Positions 38,075-49,879 of a stretch of 64,000 nt of DNA are shown in pieces (the first letter of the stretch is position 1; each line of letters opens with the position of its first letter). The notes beneath the pieces were generated by a model that was not told where the DNA came from, did not search any database, and saw nothing but the letters and a program-made list of their open reading frames with translations. Position numbers and translations under genes: made by a program. This DNA comes from Arctopsyche grandis (lineage: Eukaryota > Arthropoda > Insecta > Trichoptera > Hydropsychidae), in NCBI RefSeq assembly GCF_051622035.1, contig NC_135360.1, positions 13,816,001-13,880,000 on the forward strand, in the 5' to 3' direction.

Positions 38075-38784
38075 TAGAACCATTTTTTATATCTCTGGAG
38101 AACTAATACAGAGTGCCGAATATATACTGATAATTTTTTTTCAATATTTGGTATTTTTACTTTATTTTTATTTGTGAATACACTACATGAAACTGATAAA
38201 ATTGACGCATTTGTCGTAACGGATTTGTCAAATATCAGCAATCCCCTCAATTTGACCTAAACTGCGTCTCAGATCTGCATGCGTTGGGTGGTTCGGTGAT
38301 CGATCTAAATTAATGTCTAGATCACGGAATATCTGGCACTCCAATTTTCGTTAGTACAATATTTCACGTGGGTAGCTTTCGATTGATGGAGTTTTTGGGA
38401 GACAGATGTTCGAGATTTTAGTGACGTGCGCGAGATCGCTTTTTGCAGCATAATCCGTTTACCCATTGAGTCACTTTTAGTTAGTAATGAATATTGAAAT
38501 ATTCATTTACATTAAGAAAAAAATAAATGCGATTCAAATGTGAAAACGGAGTTATAGTCGGAGTCGCTTGGATTATTGAGGATTCTGATTCCGACTGGAG
38601 ACAAAAAATCACGACTTAACAGACCTAATTTCTATACGAATATCGAGAAGACCAATTTGATCGATAAATACGTAATTAGGGAGAGGATGATTTATTTGCA
38701 ACATATCTCCTATGGTCGAGTTTCATGGTATTAAAATCGACTAAGCTTTTGTGTTAAAGTGGGCGTGCTGACAAGTGACAAATG

Positions 38785-38990
38785 AGGATAGGTTGCCAAT
38801 ATGTTTGGAACCGTTTCTGCAATTAAAACAGATAAATTGGCAAACTCCGAAAGGTAAAAATCGACCTGGAGTTTCTTATATCCAAGTCTGACTAGCAGCA
38901 GTACAGAAATACTTCCGAATAAATTATTTTCTATATCGCGGTCAATCCAGGGCTCAAACCCGTTAACCTCTCTGAATGTTTCAAAGGTAG
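38785..38990 (-). mobile_element. SINE copy, truncated (minus)
   Basis: Shares AAATTGGCAAACTC, TCGACCTG and the TATATCCAAG.TCTG block plus the B-box side GGGCTCAAACCCGT with the other two SINE copies. The tRNA-like head is degraded. Confidence 0.6.
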
Positions 38991-40974
38991 TTTTTCTAAG
39001 GTAGGGACACAATCCAATATGATATTTAGACTAGAAAGTGATGACATACGGCAAAATCGTTATTTTCGAAAAAAAAATTACACATATGTATATGCACAAG
39101 ATTAGCCCGTAGTTTTTTACAAGTAAAAGAGTACCGTAAAGGAAGCCGAATAAGATATATATGTATAGTAAAAACAATTAGTGAATCATGTGGTAGCAAT
39201 AAATATGTAATAAATTCGTCGGCAGACTTTTATTATATAGTTCATATATCTATGATACATATATGTATGTATCATTTTGTGTGACAAATTTCTTAGCGTT
39301 TCTGATAAACTTTTGTCGAACAAAAACCTTTTTTTTCATCAAATGTAAATTTGGGTTCAAATTGCAAAAGAAACTACGGCCAAAAAATTTATAGAAACTT
39401 ATCTGTCGACAAATTTCTACCATAAAGTAGCTGTAAATCAGAATCGGATGCTTGAAATTCGGTGAACTTCTTATCTAGTATCTTTCTGGCTACATATTTT
39501 AGTACTTCAAACTTACTTTTTATCTTCAAACAAAAATGAAGAGTGAGTGAGAGCAACCTCTTTTTTGTCAAGGTGAAAAATGCACAGACATCTTTTGAAC
39601 TTGGGAATACTCAAAATGTACAATAAAATCGATCATTATCTTCTTTTGAAAAGGAAAGAAACATGTCGGAAATAGGACTTGAATTCCTATCTTAATACGT
39701 CATAGCCGTATTTTTCTTTGCTTTATAAGGAATTTCAGTGTCGTTATCGGACTCTAATTAGTCGATTGGAACCGTTTAGTCGCGTGTGACGAAGCCAAAA
39801 AAAAATTCTAATTAATGATTAAATTCCAGGCTTCATTTTCGCCCACGTTACAGGTTCACATATTCTACTGGTACAGTGCCAAGTTTAATAAATAATTTAT
39901 ATCGATCATCCTATTGCAAAAGCGCAATTCCTATCCCATACTCGTATTCTATTATGACAGACTTTTATTTAGTATGCACATTTTATCGATCACTTCACAA
40001 TCGTCGAGTCAAGGTTAACCATAATGCGTTTGGAGTCTGATCCACAATGCAACTTTCATAATATGCAATTAATAGCACAGCTCAATTCTAATCGTCTGCC
40101 TCCAAATTCGGGTTATTAGTCCACTCTCACACACACGTCTCAAAGACAACACAGAGATGAAGAGTATGAGAGACTGAGATAAGACGACCTCGCACAAATA
40201 TTGCCAAGATATCGGCCAAAACGTGCAAATGGAAAATGAACGTGACTAAAGCGGTCCATTGTTTGCACTGGCACTATTGAGATGTTAATGCTTGAAGAGG
40301 CATCATGGGAAACTGTGCCAATTGGTGTTTTGTTGCTACGAAATTCTGTAATTAACCTATGTATGTGTAATACACCAGCTGTTTACTCCGGAATTAGCAC
40401 TACCTGAATATAACATATGTTTTTTAGTGAAAAATATGAAAACAATGCTTTTTTTCACACGTTGTTATGAAAGTGGTTGTTTTCACATGTCGCTCAAACA
40501 ACAGTTGAATACTACATCAATCATTTGAAAGCGGCCATTCTAATGCAGAGGACTTGGGTAAAAATTTCAATACGCGTTCAATCCTTTCTGGATGGGTTTA
40601 GAAGATGACCGATGATTCTCGCTTTATTTTTATCTAAATATAACGTCAGATGAACTATTGAGATCATGAGATAATTCGACCTTGAGAATTTGACTGATTT
40701 GTAATCAGAATCGGTAATCGATCCGTTTTCATTTTTTTTATATATAAGTCTGTACCCCGAGCGAACGGCTTTTTCGTCTTTATATAATCGATGATGTACC
40801 TTATTCAAATTTATCCATATATTTAGATTAACGTTCAATATCCATATTCTTGAGATTCCAAAAAATAGATAGCAAAAAGCGAGTTATCTTGTTCAATAAT
40901 ACATTTTTATAAAGAGATCGATATCTGCATATAAAACGGTTTTACTTGAATATATGAAATATGAATCTATTTAA
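38991..40974. other. Intergenic DNA
   Basis: AT-rich; no exon, RNA gene or recognisable element was found by reading. Confidence 0.4.
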
Positions 40975-41260
40975 CTAATCATCATCATTCATAGGCATTC
41001 GCCATGCACTGCTGGATGAAGGCCACTCCAATACGCTTCCATTCGTCACTATCTCGAATAACTCTCATCCATCTCATTCCACAAATTTTCTGATTTCATT
41101 TCATCCACCCGTTTCCCCGTTGGCCTACCTTGCACCCTTTTAAATTATCTCGGGTACCATTCGAGCAATCCTATTGTCCGTTCTTTTAGCTACGTGACAA
41201 GCCCATTTCCATTTCACTCTCTCTACTCTCAACATCAATTACCACCTTCGTCATACTTCT
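40975..41260 (-). mobile_element. RTE-type LINE remnant, minus orientation
   Basis: The reverse complement reads VKWKWACHVAKRTDNRI, then frameshifted DEWKRIGVAFIQQC before a stop, matching the end of RTE reverse transcriptase (LKWxWAGHVARR...W..LG.AYVQQW). It is followed by ATGATGATG-type 3' sequence. Inactive. Confidence 0.75.
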
Positions 41261-43084
41261 AACCTACATATTTCGTTATGTATATGTATATATAAATATT
41301 TGACAGGAACTGAACGAGATTGTTAGCATTTTTGAGGCCTATAATGGGAGCCGAGAAAGAAACTGGCTCAGTGAAAGTATAATTTGCTAGTAAAAGTTTA
41401 TCTTGATGATAAATTGATATTGAAATACCGAAACACCCTTTCATCTCAACAATGCGACTTAACAATTTCGTGAGAATTTCACTGAAATTTGTGTAGTGAT
41501 GGTCAATTCATAAGGCCAATTCATGGTGAATACGTACATATGTAAGTAGCTACAGGTATCATGAGCAGTATATAATACAAATCTACTATGGAACCGACTC
41601 AAATAAGGCCAGAAGGTCTCGTTTATTCCAATGTGAAAGGTGCACATTGCAAGTGAAGAAGCCTTTTTTGGTTTAAAATCACCATCGCAATGTTACCCAA
41701 GTTTTTGGAGCGAACGAATTATATGAAAGCCTAATTAACATTCATGGAAGATTATTTTGGTTTGCATATGTTTCACCAAGTCAACTGTAACAACATTTCG
41801 TCACGGTTCTGTCAAATAATAACCGACTGGTTCGATAAGCAAAAAAAAAAAACAACATTGGTCTCACACCTATACAATAATAAGTACGATAAAATAACTA
41901 TTTCAGATAAGATAACATTATTTCATGTCGGAATTCACTTATTGCAAATATTTAAGTAATGAATAATGAATCGGTTAATTATTGACCGATGATTAATTTT
42001 TAAAATAAATCAGGGCGCAAATTTATATAGATATATGTAAATGTGTAGATATATAGTCGAAGGCTTCTCCTACGCTCGTTTCGAAACCAAAGATTCGATT
42101 TTTAGGATCTTATATATAGGATCATCTCTTTTACCTTGTCGAAAGTTCATCGTTAAAATCATTCAATATTTCAAGTATGTATTAATGACTTCAGTAACAA
42201 TGAGATGTGCAAAACAGGAAACTCGCATGCACAATGGCTAAATTGGTGCACTCAGATATTTCAAATGAGTCATGTAAAAGTTGGATTCCTGAAATAGTTG
42301 TTTTAGGAACGGATTTGGAGTATTTTTTTCGAAATAAATCAGGGCCTGTAACGAGTCAACGTTTAGTGGTATTAATTTTGATCACGTTTGTCTGCTGATT
42401 GACAAACTCGATTGGCTGGTTGGTTTCTAAGGTGAATATAAAGTGCCGCGTTCACATTGTGTATATTACAGGTCAAAGTTAAATGTTGAAAATATAACAC
42501 ACAAAGAATAAGATTAATAGATTTCTCCCCCTTTGAACTCGTATGGATTTTCTCATACTTGCATTCACATTTGTGTTCTTGCATTCACATTGACAATCTA
42601 TCTTTCGACTTTCTCACAATACCCCGCATAGATAATTTCTCTATAGGATTATTATTTTTCTGACAAAAATAACCGAATGAATAATTATAATTCTAGTCAT
42701 CCATCAAACAGTGACAAGTACATGTTCGAGTTCACACACAAAATGTGTATATAGCAAAATGTACGTAAGATGTATTTATGCGTATTTCGAATAGATAGAA
42801 GACGTCCCTCCCTTGTATGTTTTCCTTCCCTGCTCGAAGATTAGTATCATCAGAGAGGGTGCCAACGAAGCCTTTTAGCCCCAGTTTGACTTTATGATCT
42901 AGGAAGAAATTCCTTCTTAGCGAAAAAAATGTGGGGAGAAGAAATTCTGAACGAAATGATTTTCTTCGCAAAAATTTATAAACGAAATAAAATCGAAAGC
43001 GAACAAAATATGATATTTTGGCCAAATAGAGCAACTCATATATTATGTATATATTTTTACAAACGCATTGAAAACAAACTCATT
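41261..43084. other. Intergenic DNA
   Basis: No supported gene; short chance frames only. Confidence 0.35.
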
Positions 43085-43202
43085 GGTTACGTCCACACTA
43101 CCGATATCTACACCCGATAACAACCTGTGGTTGCTATTTAGGAACTGGTTATGGAAAAATTCGCAAATATCGGGTGTAGATATCGGTAGTGTGGACATAG
43201 CC
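43085..43202. mobile_element. MITE family G, 118 bp, 35-bp inverted termini
   Basis: The left terminus GGTTACGTCCACACTACCGA continues to GATA; the right terminus is its near-perfect complement ending GTGTGGACATAGCC. A 45-bp spacer separates the arms. Non-coding. Confidence 0.85.
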
Positions 43203-43565
43203 ATTTAACAAAATTATGTAACGAATAAATGTTTGTAGATAGATCCAGTGGTGTCATCCAATTTCTGCAGCAACGGGTTTTTAACCCAAAAAAAAAACCT
43301 AAGACGCAATACACACTGTCCTTACAATAACCATTTTATCAACTGTGCATTACACTTTTTAAATCCAAGTATGTGAAAATACACATATGTATCGGACAAC
43401 CTGATTTTTATTAAGGATGGGTTATATGGCTATGGAACAGCTTGGATTGGGGGTTATAAATGTACAATTGAACACTCAATGTTTATTTTACTTTCATTAA
43501 AACCCAAGAACAAAACTTATATTTAACTTGCATTAACATATACTTTTTCAACAAAATTTATTTAA

Positions 43566-43774
43566 TCTAATATATAATTTCGAAAGAGACTTTGTAAGGT
43601 TTAATGTATGTAAATATGTAAGGTTTGGGTGGTAGAATCCGTGACGTTAAATTTAATAAAAAAAAAACAAATGATTACATTCAAATAAATTTAATAAAAT
43701 GTTTACTATTAGATTAGCCATATTTAAGCAGGGTATATTACAAATACAGAGCGAATCCAGGTAAAACCACTGGT
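43566..43774. mobile_element. Helitron-like non-autonomous element
   Basis: Starts TCTAATATATAATTTCGAAA and ends GAGCGAATCCAGGTAAAACC followed by ACTGG. A second copy at 63,389-63,613 has the same two ends and a CTAGT terminus. The lack of inverted repeats and the CTAG-type end fit Helitron/Helentron derivatives. Confidence 0.55.
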
Positions 43775-44111
43775 TATCAATAATTTAAAAACACTTGTCA
43801 CACGAAAGTTTATTTATGAAAACATTAAACAACAGGTTAATAGAAATTTTAAATTTTGTAGTGTTTCCGAAAACCCTAGGACGACAACACTGGTAGATCC
43901 ACTTCGTAGAACCAAGTCTAAATAGATATTAATATTACTTATGAAAGTACAATAAAATCAGATGTAATGAATTTGTACAATACATATGTATATAAAATTC
44001 GTACAATTACATTTGATTGAAAAGATCATATGTATATGTTTACTATCAAATTAATAATAATATAATGTAATATGAAAAATAATAAATGAAATTTGGCGGT
44101 ATTCTTTTGTT

Positions 44112-44481
44112 TTAGTTTTTCATATATTGGCACACGACAATCTCTTCAAACTTTGACCATAATCGTAACGTGTGTGCGGCGCCTAAGAAACCGATCAACA
44201 ACCTCAAAGGTGTGCAACAGCGATGCATCGCGACTCGCCGTAGTCTGGAGACGAGCACTTCGAGGAGTGTCAGAGCGACACCGACAAAATCGCCGACTTC
44301 CATCGAAGGTCCGAAGACGTTTCTGTCAACGGTCACATTTGAAAAAGCACCCCGTTCCCTTCGGCCAGTTTCGCCTCGAACGGCAAATTGCGAACCGAGC
44401 CGTCGACGACGCGCTTACGACCGCCCGTCAACATCGATAATAAAACAAATGACATTCGATCGCACCGTAATTCAAATTTGA
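44112..44481 (+). CDS. GC-rich open terminal exon of unknown gene (candidate)
   Basis: After a good acceptor (TTCTTTTGTTTTAG) an open frame runs about 120 codons to a TGA at 44,479-44,481, far richer in GC and CG than its surroundings. The translation is R/S/T/P-rich and contains APKKPINNLKGVQQR and SPTSIEGPKTFLSTVTFEKA. I recognise no family and found no partner exon. It may be a true last exon, a pseudogene, or a CpG-rich non-coding island. The minus strand shows only a 41-codon frame. Confidence 0.3.
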
Positions 44482-44640
44482 ATTTTGACTGATGGACGAG
44501 AGACTAAAACGGTGCCAGTGGCGACACGAGCAGACGCGGCGAGCGCGCGACAACAACTAAACGCAACACGAAACCGTTTCGCAAAAGCCGGCGTCTACGG
44601 TGTTTACTTATGGATAGTGCACCCGTACACGAGTTGCATT
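44482..44640. promoter_or_regulatory. CG-rich tail of the 44-kb island
   Basis: CGGCGAGCGCGCGACAAC-like composition continues past the open frame and fades by about 44,640. It could be a promoter for a minus-strand transcript. Inference from composition only. Confidence 0.25.
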
Positions 44641-44675
44641 GTATTGCACATGTAATGTCGATGATCAATAATTAA

Positions 44676-44825
44676 CAGACTTCGGCGGCCAGGATGCTTT
44701 TACCCTCAAAAAGTGGTTCACTATTGTCAATTACTATTGTCCTACAAGGCAAGAGTGCAAAAAAAAAAGGTTGACAATAGTGAACCATTTTTTGAGGGTA
44801 AAAGCATCCTGGCCGCTGAAGTCTG
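44676..44825. mobile_element. hAT-like MITE, family C, with 8-bp target duplication
   Basis: Termini CAGACTTC...GAAGTCTG with about 55-bp inverted repeats (GCGGCCAGGATGCTTTTACC inside), flanked by ATAATTAA at 44,668-44,675 and 44,826-44,833. CAG ends plus an 8-bp duplication fit hAT. The 150-bp body is non-coding. Arm identity is high, so the insertion is young. Confidence 0.88.
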
Positions 44826-44833
44826 ATAATTAA

Positions 44834-47800
44834 CTTGCGAAGAGTCTCAGCGATAACAAGATGTCTATACTATCTTCAGGTAAAAACACTATTTGCTTTA
44901 ACATCATCGACTTTAAAATATCTGTAAAATAGCTAAAAATAAAATATATATATATACATATGTATGTATGTACAAAATGTATTATAAGTTGTTAAAAGGT
45001 TTTTAAACTTTTTTCCTATTCTGCCTTAAATGCTAACATTAAAATAAGATAATATTATAAATACTAATGAGAAAAATGATGTTAAAAATAGATAATGATC
45101 ACAGTATCAGTGGCTTTTAACTTATAGATAAGTGCCTTATATTCAATTATGTTTCTATACTATGCGCCGCCCTTAGAGAAAGTTCAAAATGCCGCCCATC
45201 CTAAAACTATTTCATAAATGAAAAAATCATCATTCAACATGTTTTATTGGAAGTTATTATGTTACACTCGCTTATATCATATTATATGTTGGCGGTTCAT
45301 TCTTGAATGACGAATTATTAATAGTGAAATATAAACGGAATATAATTACACAATTTTTTTGATATTTTTTCCTTCTTCGGTTTTCCGCTCCTCAAAATTT
45401 GCCTTGATCGCCGTTTTACTTACTCATGCCTACGGGACGTTCTATTTTTATCTTAGACAAAAATTTGCGCATACTTCTTAATCAAAAAACGATTTTTTGA
45501 TTAAGAAGTATTCACAAATTAATTAAATTGGAGTTCAAAAGGGTTGATCCGAATAATATATGTATATAGAATAGAAATCTCTTCAGATGGAATTAATAGT
45601 TACATTGAATAATTCTAATTAAAGTTATCAAGTATGCATAGATCAGTATTATTAATAAAAGAGCAGAATAAATTTATTTAAATCTTTTTAATTACCATTT
45701 ATTCTAAAATATTATTAATTATTTCAAGTGCTTTTGCATTTAAAAATGTATTAAAACATGCTTTTATTTTTACTATGTATATAACTACAACATCAAATCG
45801 AAGGGTAGGGTAACACTTTCACATAAAATTTTATGCACGTTTGACTGATTTTAATCGCGGCAGGTAAAGCAAAAGGGCGCTTAGAATACGCTCGGTGTGA
45901 TTCGTCAGTACAACCCATTAGTTCGAATGGGAAAATACACCTGGATTTCAAATCACACAAGCAACCCCAATCTCTATCGTGCATATAATAATTGATAAAC
46001 TATTACATTGAACATTATATATATGTATATACTTTTTTTTTTAAATTAAATACCTAATAAAATAATAAGATGTACATCAACATATGTACTATGTTATGCT
46101 AATAACGTTTGTTACGATGGAAGATTTTAGCGAACACGTTCAATAAAAATGTTGGCACAGTTTTTTTTAACTCTTTGACTTATTTACATCGCCCAAGCGC
46201 GCTTCCTGTCATCGCTGACCATAAATAATCATATAAAAGACTATTGATATATTGTGCCGTTTTAGGGAACGTTCAATGTGGACGAATTAATATGGACGAC
46301 GACCTTCACGGGCGATTCTCGACCGTTAATCATGCTTACGAATGTCATTGTCGAAGATGCAAATTTCGTTGAAATTTTCTATGAGAAAGTCGTTGTGATA
46401 AATTAATAGTTTAAAGCGCTTTTTGATTGATCGATACGTCGATATTGCAGAGCGTGTATGGGCCTATGAATCTTAACATTATTTTTTTTTATTATTATTT
46501 AGAACTTGTTTGGAGGACGGCAACAGTGCCTTCTGCCGACCTAGGGTTGAAGACAAGGACGACATTCTCGAGAGAAATGCATAAAATATGTTTATCATAG
46601 TGGGATAGTAAAAATAAACAAAAAGAAAACTAGAAAAACCTGTACCGAATTCTATAAATGACATTTAAGTATACTTTGTATACTTAAATGTCATTTAAGT
46701 ATACAAAGTTTTTTATGGTTGCGAAAATATTTGTACTGTAAGTGATCGACGCGTTTACCAACTGATCTTATCAATATGGCAAATATTTTTGCTTTATTGA
46801 TAAGATCAGCATATAGCATAAAACGGAATTGAATTTATACAATTGGAGGAGCGGAAGGGGACAACACATGAATATGTAAATACAAATGGTAATACATATG
46901 TAATCAAAGTGGGTGGATATGGTCAGTTTTATAGTCCATTATGACTCATATATAAAAACCGCGCCTAGAGCACACCCAAATACCCTTATTTAATATATTA
47001 TAGGGGGAGGATACATTTTTCCAATACAAAAAATGTATTCATTAGATTCTATCAGCCAATATAAGCTGATAATTTATCGAATTAGCCATCACTGATCTGT
47101 AACTAAAATAGAAATGTGGTACTTATTGCGAACATTTCTTTTTTCGCATTCGATGCACTCTTGACAGTGGCGATACTAATCTACTGGAAAGTCTTTATGG
47201 TATGTTACAAGTGATTGTTTTTGGAACAGTTTTGTAATACCGTTTTCTGCAATAAGTTAACGAGGACTCGATACTTTAATGTCGTGTGCTTTGTGAAGGT
47301 GATTTATCAGAAAACAGGTCTCTGTCATAGCTAAAGATATTACGAAAGACATATCAAGAGAAAAATTTCTAGACAATGTGTTTCTTAAAATGTGAGTCCT
47401 TGACTGATACAACTAGGATAACCAGAACTACATATTGTAGTGTTTGAATAAATTTCCATCTATACATTTTCAAAACCTGTATTTGATATTCGATATGGAG
47501 ATGATGAAGAATTCAGCTGGGTTAAAAAAAATGAATCGTACATGTATTTCGGTTCGGTATGAGTGTGCAGTAATTTTGCACACTCGACTGGAAGAGCCTG
47601 GGGATTTTACGGTGTTTAATAACGCACACAGAGTGTGCATTAAATGGATCTAGCTGGCGAGGGGATCCTTTCAAGAACAGTGCATTTTTCTTGTATGCAC
47701 CACAAGTGCACGGATGTGCCAGGGTGTGCGTATGTGTGAAAGGAAACAGATGCAGCATCTTCATCGGAGACGGGGCATTATGCAAATATGCACTACTTGA

Positions 47801-48765
47801 AAAATGTAGTCACTACACTACTATGCTCGGAAGACGGAATTAAACATGAGAAACAATGAATAATTTTGGGACGAAGGTTAACTTTTAAACTTTGAAACGA
47901 ATTGTAGTAAAACAATTGTATGATATGACAGAATTTAATACTGCAACAACACGTGTACATATGTAAACCCTCACCGTATTCTCTTTTTTTATTCAATGGA
48001 GTTTCCGTTCTCAGAAATCTTAGATTGTAAACAACAAAGGATCCATTGATGCAGTCGTTCAATTAATTAGATTTTTTATTTTCAATTAACGTTCTCACGT
48101 TACCGATTTATAGTCCACTTACGTTTTAATGTGGTGCTATAAAAGTTGATAGCGATAGAAGAGTCGAGTTTCTCAATAAGCAATGCACTATTGATTGATT
48201 AAAAAAGGAATAGACAATCAAACTGAATAATTTATAGAAATTGGAACGTGCTCCAAGAAAGTCGACATTGAAGTGGTCTCCCTCTGTTTGAGAGAACCCT
48301 CGAAAGCAATAGCAAATAAAGCCCAAACGGAAATTATGGGTGGAATCAAGAAAGGTTCGTGATACTAATTTGCCCCTAGGGAGAATTCTAGGTGCGGCTA
48401 TTGATCGAGCACAGTGCATTTGTGCAACTGTATGCAACGTGCACTTTCCACCTACAAATCATCAAAATAGACAAAATACATATCTTATTTTATTCGACAA
48501 ACATCAATATTTTAAATTGATAAGCAGAATAATCAACCACTTTGACACGTCACAAATTGTTTAACGCTTCTATAGATAATGTTCTTAAATCTACTATAAG
48601 GTGTTCTCTATTTAACATAGTCTATTTACTCATACTATTTATTTAACTATTAACTAAAGGGGGGGGGGGTCACTTTATGTTTTCATACATCGGAATATTC
48701 CAAGATAATCGGCTCATTATACGAACCACATACAGAAATGCCAAGTTAAATAAAACTATGTAACA
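44834..48765. other. Intergenic DNA with small hairpins
   Basis: No gene recognised. Perfect or near-perfect hairpins occur at 45,470-45,509 (ACTTCTTAATCAAAAAACGA arms), 46,652-46,707 (TTTAAGTATAC repeats in both orientations) and 46,760-46,809 (CTGATCTTATCAATA arms). Confidence 0.4.
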
Positions 48766-48938
48766 TGTGATGATATGTGGAAATATCTCTATTTTATCAC
48801 ACAGCCTTACCTACGTGTGCGCAAGCAGGATACAAGGAGACTCGGTATGACGTCACCTAGTTCCCATGTATCCCGCTCGCGCACACGTAAGTAACGCTGT
48901 GCCATAAAAACAGGGAGATTTCCACGGCACACCACTGG
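48766..48938. mobile_element. Palindromic MITE family B, copy 1
   Basis: GGAAAT.TCTC...CACAGCC...TACGTGTGCGCAAGCAGGATAC, a centre ATGACGTCACCTAGT, then the complementary arm and GGAGATTTCCACGGCACACC. Non-coding. A second copy follows at once. Confidence 0.8.
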
Positions 48939-48964
48939 TCTTATCTACGTATCAGTGGGATGCT

Positions 48965-49112
48965 TTTATCGCACAGCCTCACTTACGTTTGCGCGAGCAG
49001 GATACAAGGGGAATCGTTATGACGTCACCTAGTCCCCTTGTATCCTGCTCGAACATACATTAGTAAAGCTGTGCAATAAAAAACGGGGAGATTTTCATGA
49101 TATGCCAATGCT
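48965..49112. mobile_element. Palindromic MITE family B, copy 2
   Basis: Same hairpin (GCGCGAGCAGGATACAAGGG and complement, centre ATGACGTCACCTAGT) and tail GGGGAGATTTTCATGATATGC, lying about 175 bp after copy 1 in the same orientation. Confidence 0.8.
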
Positions 49113-49368
49113 ATGTATGTAATTGAAACCAAAAATTATGAAAGAAACAGTATCGATTATATTAGAAAAATCTCTAGCTGGAATTTCCTACTACTAACAA
49201 TTGAATTATTCGTTGTATGAGTTTTCCCGTATTAGAATGAACCAAAATGTTAAATATATTATTTTGCGTTTAATAATATTTAAAAATACTTTTATTCTGC
49301 TTTTCCGAGATTCTGGACATATCGAATTAAAATAAGTGATTCAATTCAAAAATTGTGACTTCGTGACT

Positions 49369-49575
49369 TCATTCAAAAATTGTAAAACAATTTTTGAATG
49401 AAGTCAAACAGAAATAGTTTTTGGAACTGAAAATTGGACTTCTGCCACTTTCAAATATAACGGCTCGTATATTGTAGTATTTCCGTTCAGGGACAGTTTT
49501 CACAAGGGAGCTTGTGGCGGCGCGGATATCGTAAGTGAGAATATCGGCTTCTAGGGTGGCGTCCGTGTGAGTCAT
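49369..49575 (-). other. Unassigned open frame on minus strand
   Basis: A 68-codon frame (MTHTDATLEADILTYDIRAA at its start) in locally GC-richer DNA 300 bp from the serine-rich gene end. No family recognised and no clear acceptor; it could be repeat-derived. Confidence 0.2.
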
Positions 49576-49879
49576 CCCTTACTTTGTGCTTATTTAATAA
49601 GAAGAGGTTGTACTTGCGATCCGTCACGCTTATATAAAGAGTAAACATGTTTGTTTACTCTTTTGTTAGGCGCTGGTAGAACACATGTGATTGAGCACAT
49701 GCTATAATAATACCGAGCTTAATACCAATAATAGGCCTAAGAAATAAGTTTTCTTCCCTGCCTATTGGATTACTGTTGGCACTCGAAGCATACAAAGCGT
49801 GATTTATTGAGAATCGTTTGTTGTGTCATGAATAAGTCTATGTGCGATGCTGAAAGTATTATTGATACTGTCATCTTAC

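Noticed and set aside
47522-48437. Overlapping 70-100-codon frames at 47.4-48.5 kb
   Set aside because: Cys/His/Phe-rich chance translations on both strands without splice context or family resemblance.
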